From the NCBI RefSeq assembly GCF_028201475.1, contig NZ_CP116383.1, forward strand, positions 3,100,001 through 3,164,000: a DNA stretch of 64,000 nucleotides. Direction: 5' to 3'. Made by a program: the position numbers and the translations under genes. Each line of letters begins with the position of its first letter. Positions within the stretch are counted from its first letter, which is position 1. The notes below the pieces were generated by a model, which did not search any database, was not told the DNA's origin, and saw nothing but the letters and a program-made list of their open reading frames with translations. Shown one piece after another: positions 19,159-27,877 of this stretch. Source of the stretch: Vibrio sp. SCSIO 43137 (GTDB lineage: Bacteria > Pseudomonadota > Gammaproteobacteria > Enterobacterales > Vibrionaceae).

Positions 19159-20985
19159 ATGCCTGATAAGTTTAATACCCAATCTCCCCCTTTTGACCGA
19201 CTTTCAGAAGATCAGCAAGAGTTACTTCGTTCATCTCTGGATGTGGCTTACTATCGGGAGAAAGAACCTCTGCTCAAGCCCGGGGAGAGTAGTGAGCAGC
19301 TATTTATACTTATTAAAGGTGCTGTGGAAGAGCGTTCCGCAGACGACAGCGAGATTTTTGCCCATTACGCTAATGATGATCTGTTTGATGTCCGCTCCCA
19401 GTTTGAAGGTACGGTAAAACACAAATATATTGCACTGGAAGATACCCTAGCCTACCTGTTACCTAAACATATATTCTTAAAACTTTATAACGGCAATGCC
19501 GAGTTTGCCGCTTACTTTGATAACAACCTGGCTAAGCGACAGGAGCTGATTGAAGCAGCGCAGCAACAGCAGAATCTGGCCGAGTTTATCCTGACCAAAG
19601 TCGACAGCACCATTTATCATCCGCCACTCATTTTGCAACCGGAACTTTCACTGCAATCAGTAACGGAAATGCTGAAAGAGAAACGACTGGATGCAGCTCT
19701 GGTGAAGTTAAATGAAGATGACCCAAGAGTCTCAGAAAACCCGCATCAGCTTCCCTACGGTATAGTCACCCGTACCAATATGCTGCATGCCGTTATGCTT
19801 GAGGGACACCCGCTGGATACAGAGATCGGCGTTATCTCAACCTTCCCGGTATTCCATGTTGAAGATGGCGACTTTCTGTTTAATGCCATGATCTCCATGA
19901 CTAAAAACAGAATGAAACGAGTGATGGTGTGTGACGGCAGTGAAGCTGTCGGTATGCTGGATATGACTCAGATATTGAGTGCCTTCTCAACCCACTCTCA
20001 TGTGCTCACCCTGAGTATCGCCAGAGCCACCACCATTGAAGAATTGGCACTGGCGGCAAACCGGCAGAGAAATCTGGTAGACAGCCTGCTGAACAATGGT
20101 ATCCGTACTCGTTTTATTATGGAGCTGATTTCTGCCGTTAATGAGCAGATCATTGAAAAGGCCTTTGAGCTTACCGTTCCCCCTGCATTGAGAGAGGATA
20201 TCTGCCTGATGGTACTTGGCTCTGAAGGCAGAGGAGAGCAGATCCTGAAAACCGATCAGGACAACGCCCTTATTATCAGAGACGGAGCAGACTTACCTCA
20301 GCTTCAGCCAACCATGGATACACTTACTCATACCTTGCAACAGCTCGGTTATCCGCTCTGCCCCGGTAAGGTAATGGTAAACAACCCTGAGTGGGTAAAA
20401 ACTCAGGATAGCTGGCAAAAGACCCTTTCCGGCTGGGTTAAAAAAGCCAACGCAGAACAGGTAATGAAGCTGGCTATTGTTGCCGATGCTCATCCTGTAG
20501 CCGGCAATAAATCTCTGCTGACACCGGTAAAACAGCACCTGACTAACCTGATGGCCGATCAAGAGCTGATACTGACTGAATTTACCCGTCCGGCGCTTAA
20601 TTTCTCTATCCCGCTCACCCTGTTCGGTAATGTGAAGAGCTCTAAGTCAGGTGTCGATCTAAAACAGGGCGGAATATTTCCTATTGTGCACGGAATCAGG
20701 GCGCTGACGCTGGAAAACAGCATCAATGAAAATAATACCTTCGATCGTATAGAAGCCCTGCAGAAGAAAAAAGTACTGGAGCAGGAGACCGCAGATAACC
20801 TCAGTGAAGCCCTGAAGCTGTTTTTTAAGCTGCGATTATCCCAGCAACTTTCCCTTCAGCACACTCACAACAAGGTCGACTTAAAACTGCTGGATCGTAC
20901 TGAGCGGGATCTGCTCAGGCACAGCCTGCATGTGGTGAAAAAGTTTAAGCAGTGGCTGGGTTATCACTATCAGATCCGGGAATAG
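19159..20985 (+). CDS. Cyclic-nucleotide-binding / CBS / DUF294 putative nucleotidyltransferase
   Basis: This soluble protein of 608 residues has four modules. They are a cyclic-nucleotide-binding-like fold (about 10-140), a CBS pair (about 155-275, with GIVTRTNML and MKRVMVCDG), a nucleotidyltransferase-like DUF294 domain (about 300-430, with LGSEGRGEQILKTDQDNALI showing the GS...D-x-D pattern) and the DUF294 C-terminal helical domain (FGNVKSSKSGVDLKQGGIFPIVHGIR). This architecture recurs next to acs or actP in many proteobacteria, together with a DnaQ-like exonuclease, as is true here. The catalytic product is not known. The exonuclease follows after 41 bp, likely in one operon. Confidence 0.85.
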   Translation: MPDKFNTQSPPFDRLSEDQQELLRSSLDVAYYREKEPLLKPGESSEQLFILIKGAVEERSADDSEIFAHYANDDLFDVRSQFEGTVKHKYIALEDTLAYLLPKHIFLKLYNGNAEFAAYFDNNLAKRQELIEAAQQQQNLAEFILTKVDSTIYHPPLILQPELSLQSVTEMLKEKRLDAALVKLNEDDPRVSENPHQLPYGIVTRTNMLHAVMLEGHPLDTEIGVISTFPVFHVEDGDFLFNAMISMTKNRMKRVMVCDGSEAVGMLDMTQILSAFSTHSHVLTLSIARATTIEELALAANRQRNLVDSLLNNGIRTRFIMELISAVNEQIIEKAFELTVPPALREDICLMVLGSEGRGEQILKTDQDNALIIRDGADLPQLQPTMDTLTHTLQQLGYPLCPGKVMVNNPEWVKTQDSWQKTLSGWVKKANAEQVMKLAIVADAHPVAGNKSLLTPVKQHLTNLMADQELILTEFTRPALNFSIPLTLFGNVKSSKSGVDLKQGGIFPIVHGIRALTLENSINENNTFDRIEALQKKKVLEQETADNLSEALKLFFKLRLSQQLSLQHTHNKVDLKLLDRTERDLLRHSLHVVKKFKQWLGYHYQIRE

Positions 20986-21026
20986 CTCCGCATAAACGGA
21001 GTAACATAATCAGCTAGGCGGTAGAT

Positions 21027-21662
21027 ATGAATTGGTTATTAAGGCGTTGGTGGAACTACAAACTGAAAGGCTCCCCTTATCAGGGGCTTTTTACCGCGCC
21101 TGACAACAAAGAGTATGTGTCTCTGGACTGTGAAACCACCAGCCTTGATCCTCACAGAGCCGAATTGGTTACCATTGCTGCGACCAAGATAATCAACAAC
21201 CGGATTATCACCAGCGAGCCTTTTTACGTGCGTCTCAGGGCTCCGCAATCCCTTGACTCAGGTTCTGTTAGAATCCATAGAATCCGCCATCAGGATTTAA
21301 TTGACGGCATGAGTGAGAAAGAGGCTATTTCAGCCTTGCTGGAGTTTATCGGCAACCGCCCTCTGGTTGGTTACCATATCCGTTATGACAAGACTATTCT
21401 GGATATCGCCTGCCAGAAACACCTTGGCTTTCCCCTGCCCAACCAGCTGATAGAAGTGAGCCATATCTATCACGAAAAGCTTGAGCGTCACCTGCCAAAT
21501 GCCTACTTCGACCTCAGTCTGGATGCCATCTGCAAACACTTAGATCTTCCTGAGCAAGACAATAAGCACGATGCCCTGCAGGACGCTATCTCTGCAGCCC
21601 TTGTCTATGTGCGGCTCAGATATGGTGATCTGCCCGCTCTTACCTCGGCTTACCTGAGATAA
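21027..21662 (+). CDS. DnaQ-like 3'-5' exonuclease domain protein
   Basis: This 211-residue protein has a DEDDh exonuclease fold resembling the DNA polymerase III epsilon proofreading subunit. Exo I is visible in SLDCETTSLDP, Exo II in VGYHIRYDKTILD, and Exo III as NKHDALQDAISAAL, supplying the His and Asp. It is a stand-alone paralogue and not the replicative DnaQ. TAGGCGG precedes the ATG. It lies directly after the DUF294 gene and before acs, an association seen in many genomes. The substrate is unknown. Confidence 0.85.
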   Translation: MNWLLRRWWNYKLKGSPYQGLFTAPDNKEYVSLDCETTSLDPHRAELVTIAATKIINNRIITSEPFYVRLRAPQSLDSGSVRIHRIRHQDLIDGMSEKEAISALLEFIGNRPLVGYHIRYDKTILDIACQKHLGFPLPNQLIEVSHIYHEKLERHLPNAYFDLSLDAICKHLDLPEQDNKHDALQDAISAALVYVRLRYGDLPALTSAYLR

Positions 21663-21707
21663 CGACGAAAATTCAGGTTCCGCATATATAACCGATTCAT
21701 ATATATC

Positions 21708-21794
21708 CTAAAGTCTAATTGAGAAAAGTACTCTTATAACCGACAGTTACATCAATAAAAAGCGACTATGCTTAAGTATTAACTCTAAGTATTA
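21708..21794 (+). promoter_or_regulatory. acs upstream region: CTAAAGT element and TAAGTATTA direct repeat
   Basis: CTAAAGT at 21708-21714 matches the element before the symporter operon. Further down, the 9-mer TAAGTATTA occurs twice (21773-21781 and 21786-21794) with a 13-bp period, 103-124 bp before the acs start. Both may serve in acs regulation; the regulator is inferred, not shown. Confidence 0.3.
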
Positions 21795-21896
21795 CCGCTT
21801 AGATCTGAAATGGCTGAAGGGAGAAAACCGCGACATTTCAGACAGCCCTAACAATAAACTCAACGGAAGTTTGCTTAAATCACAAGGAGAGAAGCA

Positions 21897-23837
21897 ATGA
21901 GTGTGTATCCGGTCAAAGAAAATATCAAAGCTCAGACCCACGTTGACAACGACACCTACCTGGCTATGTATCAGCAGTCTGTCAGCGATCCTGAAGGATT
22001 CTGGAGTGAACACGGCAAAATTGTCGATTGGATTAAGCCTTTTACTCAGGTCAAGAGCACCTCATTTGACACCGGTCATGTTGACATTAAGTGGTTTGAA
22101 GACGGCACTCTGAATGTCTCAGCTAACTGTATCGACCGTCACCTTGCCACTAAAGGTGATGAAGTTGCCATCATCTGGGAAGGGGACGATCCTAAAGATG
22201 ACAAAACTCTGACCTTTAACGAACTGCACAAAGAAGTGTGTCGTTTCTCTAATGCCCTGAAAGAAGCTGGTGTTAACAAAGGTGATGTGGTTTGTCTCTA
22301 TATGCCAATGGTTCCTGAAGCCGCCGTTGCCATGCTGGCCTGTACCCGTATTGGTGCCGTTCATACCGTTGTATTTGGCGGATTCTCCCCTGAAGCACTT
22401 TCAGGCCGTATTATCGACTCCGATGCCAAAGTGGTTATCACTGCCGATGAAGGTGTGCGTGGTGGCCGTGCTGTTCCACTGAAAAAGAACGTTGATGAAG
22501 CACTAACAAACCCTGAAGTAAAAACCATTGAAAAAGTTCTGGTTCTTAAACGTACCGGTGGTGATGTTGAATGGCATAGTCACAGAGATATCTGGTGGCA
22601 TGAAGCCGTTGCTAATGTATCTGATAACTGCCCGCCGGAAGAGATGAAAGCGGAAGATCCCCTGTTTATCCTCTACACATCCGGTTCAACCGGTAAGCCG
22701 AAAGGTGTGCTGCACACCACTGGTGGTTATCTGGTTTACGCTACCATGACCTTTAAGTACGTATTTGACTACCATGATGATGACACTTTCTGGTGTACTG
22801 CCGATGTAGGCTGGATTACCGGCCACACCTATCTGGTTTACGGCCCTCTTTCCAACGGTGCCAAAACCATTCTGTTTGAAGGCGTGCCAAACTACCCCGA
22901 CACCAGCCGTATGAGTGAAGTAGTCGACAAACATCAGGTTTCTATTCTTTATACTGCTCCGACGGCTATCCGTGCACTGATGGCCAAAGGTGATGAAGCC
23001 GTTCAGGGTACCAGCCGTGAAAGCCTGCGTATTATGGGCTCAGTAGGCGAACCTATTAACCCTGAGGCATGGGAGTGGTACTACAAAACTATAGGTAACG
23101 AAAAATCACCGATTGTTGATACATGGTGGCAGACTGAAACCGGCGGCATTCTGATCACTCCGCTTCCGGGTGCGACAGAGCTGAAACCGGGTTCAGCAAC
23201 CCGTCCTTTCTTTGGTGTACAACCTGCTCTGGTCGACAATATGGGCAACATCGTTGACGGTGCGACTGAGGGTAACTTGGTGATTCTTGATTCATGGCCG
23301 GGCCAGATGCGTACCGTATATGGCGACCATGATCGTTTTGAGCAAACCTACTTCTCAACCTTTAAAGGCATGTACTTTACCGGTGACGGTGCCCGCCGTG
23401 ACGAAGACGGCTACTACTGGATTACCGGCCGTGTGGATGATGTTCTTAACGTCTCAGGACACAGAATGGGTACAGCGGAAATTGAATCTGCACTGGTTGC
23501 CTTTGAGAAGATCGCTGAAGCAGCAATCGTAGGTGTGCCGCACGATATTAAAGGTCAGGCAATTTATGCCTACATCACCCTGAATGACGGAGAGTACCCG
23601 AGTGCCGAGTTACACAAAGAGGTGAAAGACTGGGTACGTAAAGAGATTGGCCCGATTGCCACACCAGATGTGCTGCACTGGACAGACTCTCTGCCGAAAA
23701 CCCGTTCCGGTAAGATTATGCGTCGCATTCTGCGTAAGATTGCAACGGGTGATACCGGCAACCTTGGTGATACTTCTACCCTTGCCGATCCAAGTGTCGT
23801 TGATAAGTTGATCGCAGAAAAAGCCGAAATGTCTTAA
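21897..23837 (+). CDS. acs: Acetyl-coenzyme A synthetase
   Basis: Acs converts acetate, ATP and CoA to acetyl-CoA through an acetyl-AMP intermediate, scavenging low acetate. The 646-residue length is normal. It shows the P-loop-like [18 protein letters not shown], the acetate-pocket segment [10 protein letters not shown], the hinge/ATP motif [20 protein letters not shown] and the C-terminal regulatory Lys in [16 protein letters not shown], the site of acetylation in homologues. AAGGAGA gives a strong ribosome site. It is the expected main target of the CrbS/CrbR pair located 4-10 kb upstream, and ends at a strong terminator. Confidence 0.98.
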   Translation: MSVYPVKENIKAQTHVDNDTYLAMYQQSVSDPEGFWSEHGKIVDWIKPFTQVKSTSFDTGHVDIKWFEDGTLNVSANCIDRHLATKGDEVAIIWEGDDPKDDKTLTFNELHKEVCRFSNALKEAGVNKGDVVCLYMPMVPEAAVAMLACTRIGAVHTVVFGGFSPEALSGRIIDSDAKVVITADEGVRGGRAVPLKKNVDEALTNPEVKTIEKVLVLKRTGGDVEWHSHRDIWWHEAVANVSDNCPPEEMKAEDPLFILYTSGSTGKPKGVLHTTGGYLVYATMTFKYVFDYHDDDTFWCTADVGWITGHTYLVYGPLSNGAKTILFEGVPNYPDTSRMSEVVDKHQVSILYTAPTAIRALMAKGDEAVQGTSRESLRIMGSVGEPINPEAWEWYYKTIGNEKSPIVDTWWQTETGGILITPLPGATELKPGSATRPFFGVQPALVDNMGNIVDGATEGNLVILDSWPGQMRTVYGDHDRFEQTYFSTFKGMYFTGDGARRDEDGYYWITGRVDDVLNVSGHRMGTAEIESALVAFEKIAEAAIVGVPHDIKGQAIYAYITLNDGEYPSAELHKEVKDWVRKEIGPIATPDVLHWTDSLPKTRSGKIMRRILRKIATGDTGNLGDTSTLADPSVVDKLIAEKAEMS

Positions 23838-23859
23838 TCTCATCAAAGCTTTACTCTTT

Positions 23860-23889
23860 AAACCGCCTCCTTTTCGAGGCGGTTTTTTT
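23860..23889 (+). terminator. acs terminator
   Basis: A perfect 10-bp stem AAACCGCCTC/GAGGCGGTTT with a CTTTTC loop, followed by a run of T. Confidence 0.93.
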
Positions 23890-23992
23890 GTTTCCGGCCA
23901 GTTGTTTGTTTTTGGATCAAACGCTCAAAAATCAGACTCTTATTATTAAAAGTGTTAACCCGCTTGCAAATAATGCTGCTACGGCAATGTGA

Positions 23993-24046
23993 TTAGACCA
24001 GTAAATTGCTGCTATTTGCTGTGAATTAACTATAATCTTGGTCTAA
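23993..24046 (+). promoter_or_regulatory. aroQ-accBC promoter flanked by an inverted repeat
   Basis: A perfect -10 TATAAT (24031-24036) has a -35-like TTGCTG at 24006-24011 (19-bp spacer). The inverted repeat TTAGACCA (23993-24000) and TGGTCTAA (24039-24046) brackets this promoter, one arm upstream of -35 and one at the start point. TGGTC resembles a FadR half-site core. The repeat is seen; the regulator is inferred. The rest of the 309-bp gap 23838-24146 holds only the acs terminator and AT-rich DNA. Confidence 0.5.
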
Positions 24047-24146
24047 AATGATGAGTGTTCAATTTTTTGCAAAAAATTTGCCCACTATCATCAGATAATC
24101 CGAGGCATTTTGACTTAAAACCACGTTAAAGGAAGATAACCTCAAG

Positions 24147-24596
24147 ATGGCAGCAAAGTTTCGCATTCTACTTCTAAACGGACCAAACCTTAACCTGTTG
24201 GGTACACGTGAACCCGGACATTACGGTTCGCAGACACTGGAGCAGATTGTCTCCGGTTTAAAACAGCAGGCGGGCAACATGGATGTCGAACTGGATCATC
24301 TCCAGTCCAACCGTGAATATGAAATCATTGAAGCCATCCACAAAGCACAAGATGATATTGATTTTGTCATTATCAATCCGGCGGCATTTACTCACACCAG
24401 TGTGGCAATAAGAGACGCACTATTAGGAGTAGCCATTCCGTATATTGAGGTTCACCTGTCAAACGTGCATGCCCGCGAACCATTCCGCCACCACTCCTAC
24501 CTTGCAGACAAAGCGGTCGGGGTGATTTGTGGTCTGGGCGCGCAAGGATACCAATTCGCATTGACTGCTGCTGTCGAACACCTGCGGTCAAAATAA
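24147..24596 (+). CDS. aroQ: Type II 3-dehydroquinate dehydratase
   Basis: AroQ dehydrates 3-dehydroquinate to 3-dehydroshikimate in the shikimate pathway, as a cytosolic dodecamer. The 149-residue protein has the signature [21 protein letters not shown] (read in two parts), with the catalytic Tyr in GHYGS, Arg in [22 protein letters not shown] and the catalytic His region [17 protein letters not shown]. Placement before accB-accC is a standard gammaproteobacterial arrangement, so it probably heads a three-gene operon. Confidence 0.97.
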   Translation: MAAKFRILLLNGPNLNLLGTREPGHYGSQTLEQIVSGLKQQAGNMDVELDHLQSNREYEIIEAIHKAQDDIDFVIINPAAFTHTSVAIRDALLGVAIPYIEVHLSNVHAREPFRHHSYLADKAVGVICGLGAQGYQFALTAAVEHLRSK

Positions 24597-24668
24597 TAAA
24601 GAACTTATAACGTTTCACTCTGTCGTATAGAAGCCAGAAACGTTTAACAGATAAAAGAGAAAGATAAG

Positions 24669-25112
24669 ATGGATATTCGTAAGATTAAAAAACTGATTGA
24701 ACTGGTTGAAGAGTCAGGCATTGCTGAGCTGGAGATCTCTGAAGGTGAAGAGTCTGTACGCATCAACCGTCACGGTAGTGCACCAGTAGCCGCACCTGTT
24801 CAATATGCAGCGGCACCTGCTCCGGCAGCTGAAGCATCTGCGGCACCAGCAGCGGCTGAAGCACCAGCAGCACCTGCGGGTCACAAGGTTCTTTCTCCTA
24901 TGGTTGGTACTTTCTACCGCTCTCCAAGCCCTGAAGCAAAAGCCTTCGTTGAAGTAGGCCAGTCTGTTTCAGCTGGCGATACTCTTTGTATCGTTGAAGC
25001 GATGAAGATGATGAACCAGATTGAAGCAGATAAATCCGGTGTTGTTACTGCTATTCTGGTAGATGACGGTGCTCCGGTAGAATTCGATCAACCACTTGTT
25101 GTTATCGAATAA
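24669..25112 (+). CDS. accB: Biotin carboxyl carrier protein of acetyl-CoA carboxylase
   Basis: AccB carries the biotin that shuttles carboxyl groups between AccC and the AccAD transferase in fatty-acid synthesis. Of its 147 residues, the first 35 form the N-terminal dimerisation/docking segment, an Ala/Pro-rich linker runs about 36-78, and the biotinyl domain follows. The biotinylated Lys is in [16 protein letters not shown], and the protruding-thumb loop in [13 protein letters not shown]. It is 15 bp upstream of accC in an operon. Confidence 0.97.
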   Translation: MDIRKIKKLIELVEESGIAELEISEGEESVRINRHGSAPVAAPVQYAAAPAPAAEASAAPAAAEAPAAPAGHKVLSPMVGTFYRSPSPEAKAFVEVGQSVSAGDTLCIVEAMKMMNQIEADKSGVVTAILVDDGAPVEFDQPLVVIE

Positions 25113-25127
25113 TAGAGGTTAGCCAAC

Positions 25128-26471
25128 ATGCTAGATAAATTAGTCATCGCGAACCGGGGTGAAATCGCACTTCGTATTCTTCGCGCATGTAAAGAACTGG
25201 GCATTAAAACTGTTGCAGTTCACTCGACAGCTGACCGTGATTTGAAACACGTACTGCTGGCGGATGAAGCTATCTGTATCGGTCCTGCCCGCGGTATCGA
25301 CAGTTACCTGAATATCCCGCGTATTATCTCTGCGGCAGAAGTGACCGGTGCGATCGCTATTCACCCGGGTTACGGCTTCCTGTCTGAGAATGCTGACTTT
25401 GCCGAACAGGTAGAGCGCAGTGGCTTTATCTTTGTCGGTCCTAAAGCAGAAACCATCCGTATTATGGGTGACAAAGTGTCTGCTATCACGGCAATGAAGA
25501 AAGCAGGGGTTCCTTGTGTACCAGGTTCCGATGGTCCGCTAAACGACGACACTGAAACCAACAAAGCACACGCTAAACGTATCGGTTATCCGGTCATCAT
25601 CAAAGCATCAGGTGGCGGTGGCGGCCGTGGTATGCGTGTTGTGCGTAGCGAAGGTGAACTGATCGAAGCTATCGCAATGACCCGTGCTGAAGCGAAAGCA
25701 GCCTTTAACAACGACATGGTGTACATGGAGAAATTCCTTGAAAACCCTCGTCACGTTGAAGTTCAGGTTATTGCTGATGGTCAGGGTGGTGCTATCCACC
25801 TTGGTGAGCGTGACTGTTCAATGCAGCGTCGTCACCAGAAAGTAGTTGAAGAAGCGCCTGCACCGGGAATTACCGAGCAGATGCGTAAGTACATCGGTGA
25901 ACGTTGTACCCGTGCCTGTCTTGAAATCGGCTATCGCGGTGCCGGTACCTTTGAATTCCTGTATGAAAATGGTGAGTTCTACTTTATCGAGATGAACACC
26001 CGTATTCAGGTAGAGCATCCGGTAACAGAGATGGTAACAGGCGTGGACCTGATTAAAGAGCAGCTGCGTGTTGCCGCTGGTCAGCCACTTTCATTCACTC
26101 AGGACGATATTAAGATCCGCGGCCACGCCGTAGAGTGTCGTATCAACGCGGAAGATCCAGAGAGATTCCTGCCATGTCCGGGTACCATCAACCGCTTCCA
26201 TGCGCCGGGTGGTATGGGTGTTCGCTGGGAATCACACATCTACACGGGTTATACAGTACCGCCACATTATGACTCCATGATTGGTAAGCTGATCACCTTT
26301 GGTGAGAACCGTGATGTTGCTATTGCCCGCATGAAAAACGCACTGGGTGAAATGATTGTAGAAGGTATTAAAACTAACGTACCTCTGCAGCAAGACATTA
26401 TGAACGATGAAAACTTCCAGCACGGTGGTGCAAATATCCACTATCTTGAGAAGAAGCTGGGTCTGCAGTAA
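25128..26471 (+). CDS. accC: Biotin carboxylase subunit of acetyl-CoA carboxylase
   Basis: AccC carboxylates the biotin on AccB using ATP and bicarbonate. The 447-residue length equals the usual 447-449. The ATP-grasp signature is clear: the glycine-rich loop [58 protein letters not shown] and [15 protein letters not shown]. The start at 25128 follows AGAGG. The last gene of the aroQ-accB-accC operon, it ends at a terminator. Confidence 0.98.
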   Translation: MLDKLVIANRGEIALRILRACKELGIKTVAVHSTADRDLKHVLLADEAICIGPARGIDSYLNIPRIISAAEVTGAIAIHPGYGFLSENADFAEQVERSGFIFVGPKAETIRIMGDKVSAITAMKKAGVPCVPGSDGPLNDDTETNKAHAKRIGYPVIIKASGGGGGRGMRVVRSEGELIEAIAMTRAEAKAAFNNDMVYMEKFLENPRHVEVQVIADGQGGAIHLGERDCSMQRRHQKVVEEAPAPGITEQMRKYIGERCTRACLEIGYRGAGTFEFLYENGEFYFIEMNTRIQVEHPVTEMVTGVDLIKEQLRVAAGQPLSFTQDDIKIRGHAVECRINAEDPERFLPCPGTINRFHAPGGMGVRWESHIYTGYTVPPHYDSMIGKLITFGENRDVAIARMKNALGEMIVEGIKTNVPLQQDIMNDENFQHGGANIHYLEKKLGLQ

Positions 26472-26495
26472 ATTGTTCTGACTATCAGATACAAA

Positions 26496-26521
26496 AACGG
26501 CTTCAACTGAAGCCGTTTTTT
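26496..26521 (+). terminator. accC terminator
   Basis: A perfect 9-bp stem AACGGCTTC/GAAGCCGTT with an AACT loop, followed by TTTTTAT. The A-rich left flank suggests it may also serve queE from the other side. Confidence 0.92.
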
Positions 26522-26547
26522 ATTGCTGACTTTAATATACTTAGCGG

Positions 26548-27243
26548 CTACACCCCTGTGGCATTGCCCCACAGATAAACATGTAACTGAGGCAGCACTT
26601 TTACGTCATACCAGCGTCGCCTGATCACTTCATCAACCAGATCGCGGATATTCTTCGCCAGAATCGCCTGATCCGGCTCCCCTTCCAGTTGTTCATTGCA
26701 AGGTTGCAGATAGAGAGGGATATCAGCATACCGGTCGCGGATGTCGTTCACCCATTGCAGATCTTCATCACCGGAAATAACAATCTTGATGCTCTTATCA
26801 ATCTCTCCGGCACTAATCAGACAGTGCTCAAAGCGTTCACGGATAAACTTCATTTTGCTGGATGGCGGTTTCGGACTGAAAGTAATCTGATCCAACATAG
26901 AAAACCAAGGGGCTGCAACACTGCCTTGTGTTTCCATAGCAAAGCGATAGCCTTTTGCCTTACCCAGTTTAATCAGCTCACTCAAATCCTGAGTAGCAGG
27001 GTTGCCGCCAGATAAAGTAATTAACAGGGGCACACCACCACTCAGCTCTTCTACCCTACTTAAAACCTGCGCGGCACTCATCTCATACCAGTCACTACGG
27101 TACTTTTTATCTACCGCATGCAGGGTATCGCACCAGCTACAACGGAAATCGCATCCGGCGGTTCTGACAAACACCGTAGGCATGCCAATGCCAACCCCTT
27201 CCCCCTGAATGGTGGGGCCGAAAATTTCGGATATCAGAATCAT
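26548..27243 (-). CDS. queE: 7-carboxy-7-deazaguanine synthase (radical SAM)
   Basis: QueE converts 6-carboxytetrahydropterin to 7-carboxy-7-deazaguanine in queuosine biosynthesis. The 231-residue protein shows an N-terminal FGPTIQGEG and the radical-SAM cluster motif CDFRCSWCDTLHAV (Cys-x3-Cys-x2-Cys), then TLSGGNPA, METQG and ISGDEDL, with a C-terminal LPQLHVYLWG. Length and motifs fit the gammaproteobacterial QueE. Its ATG overlaps the queD stop (ATGA), so the pair is translationally coupled. Confidence 0.95.
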   Translation of the reverse strand: MILISEIFGPTIQGEGVGIGMPTVFVRTAGCDFRCSWCDTLHAVDKKYRSDWYEMSAAQVLSRVEELSGGVPLLITLSGGNPATQDLSELIKLGKAKGYRFAMETQGSVAAPWFSMLDQITFSPKPPSSKMKFIRERFEHCLISAGEIDKSIKIVISGDEDLQWVNDIRDRYADIPLYLQPCNEQLEGEPDQAILAKNIRDLVDEVIRRRWYDVKVLPQLHVYLWGNATGV

Positions 27244-27596
27244 GGGCGGTACTCAGCCCAGGTTTTTGGCGTTTCAGACACACTGACAGCACATACTTCC
27301 GGCCAGCGGTCAGAACACCATTGATAAAGGTGTTTAGCCAGACGTTCAGCCGTCGTATTGTCATCGCCAAGCACATCGTTCAGGTGACGGTGGTCAAGGT
27401 TGTCATCAATATAATTTTTAAAAGCAGACAGTTCGCGGTAATCACGCACAAAACCGGCCTGATTAAGGGTGTCTGAGGCCAGCTCTACCATCACTTCATA
27501 GTTATGACCGTGCAAACGGGTACATGGATGATCATCGGGTAGATTTCTCAACTGGTGAGAGGCGCAAAACTGAAAAGATTTTCGGATTCGGTACAT
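27240..27596 (-). CDS. queD: 6-carboxy-5,6,7,8-tetrahydropterin synthase
   Basis: QueD makes 6-carboxytetrahydropterin from dihydroneopterin triphosphate, the step before QueE. The 118-residue protein has the zinc-binding His residues in FCASHQLRN and RLHGHNYEVMVEL, the catalytic Cys in HPCTRLHGH and the LDHRHLND motif. I chose the internal ATG at 27596, which gives the family N-terminus (MYRIRKSFQFCASHQL) in place of a 13-residue longer reading. The gene is first in the queDE operon and divergent from recG. Confidence 0.95.
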   Translation of the reverse strand: MYRIRKSFQFCASHQLRNLPDDHPCTRLHGHNYEVMVELASDTLNQAGFVRDYRELSAFKNYIDDNLDHRHLNDVLGDDNTTAERLAKHLYQWCSDRWPEVCAVSVSETPKTWAEYRP

Positions 27597-27877
27597 AGAT
27601 GCATTGTCCTGATTATAAATAACAATGCAGCACAAAAAGCTCTCTGCCGCAAAGCGGAGAAAGGCTTGTTTTTAACCTGGTGCTACGACAGGGCGCAATC
27701 GGCGCGCGGCACAGTCTATCACTTCAGTTACAGAGAGCAATGAAAACCGCCTTTACTGTGTGGATAAGCAGGCTGTTTTACCCGCAAATCAGCCATCTTT
27801 ATCGGCTACAAACCTGTACAAATAGACAGTTAAATGCTTGAATATCTCACAACTCATATATGGAGCTTTGCCAGCTT

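Noticed and set aside
27597..27877. A preQ1-type riboswitch before queD
   Set aside because: The region was inspected on the minus strand for a compact stem plus A-rich tail near the queD start and nothing convincing was found.
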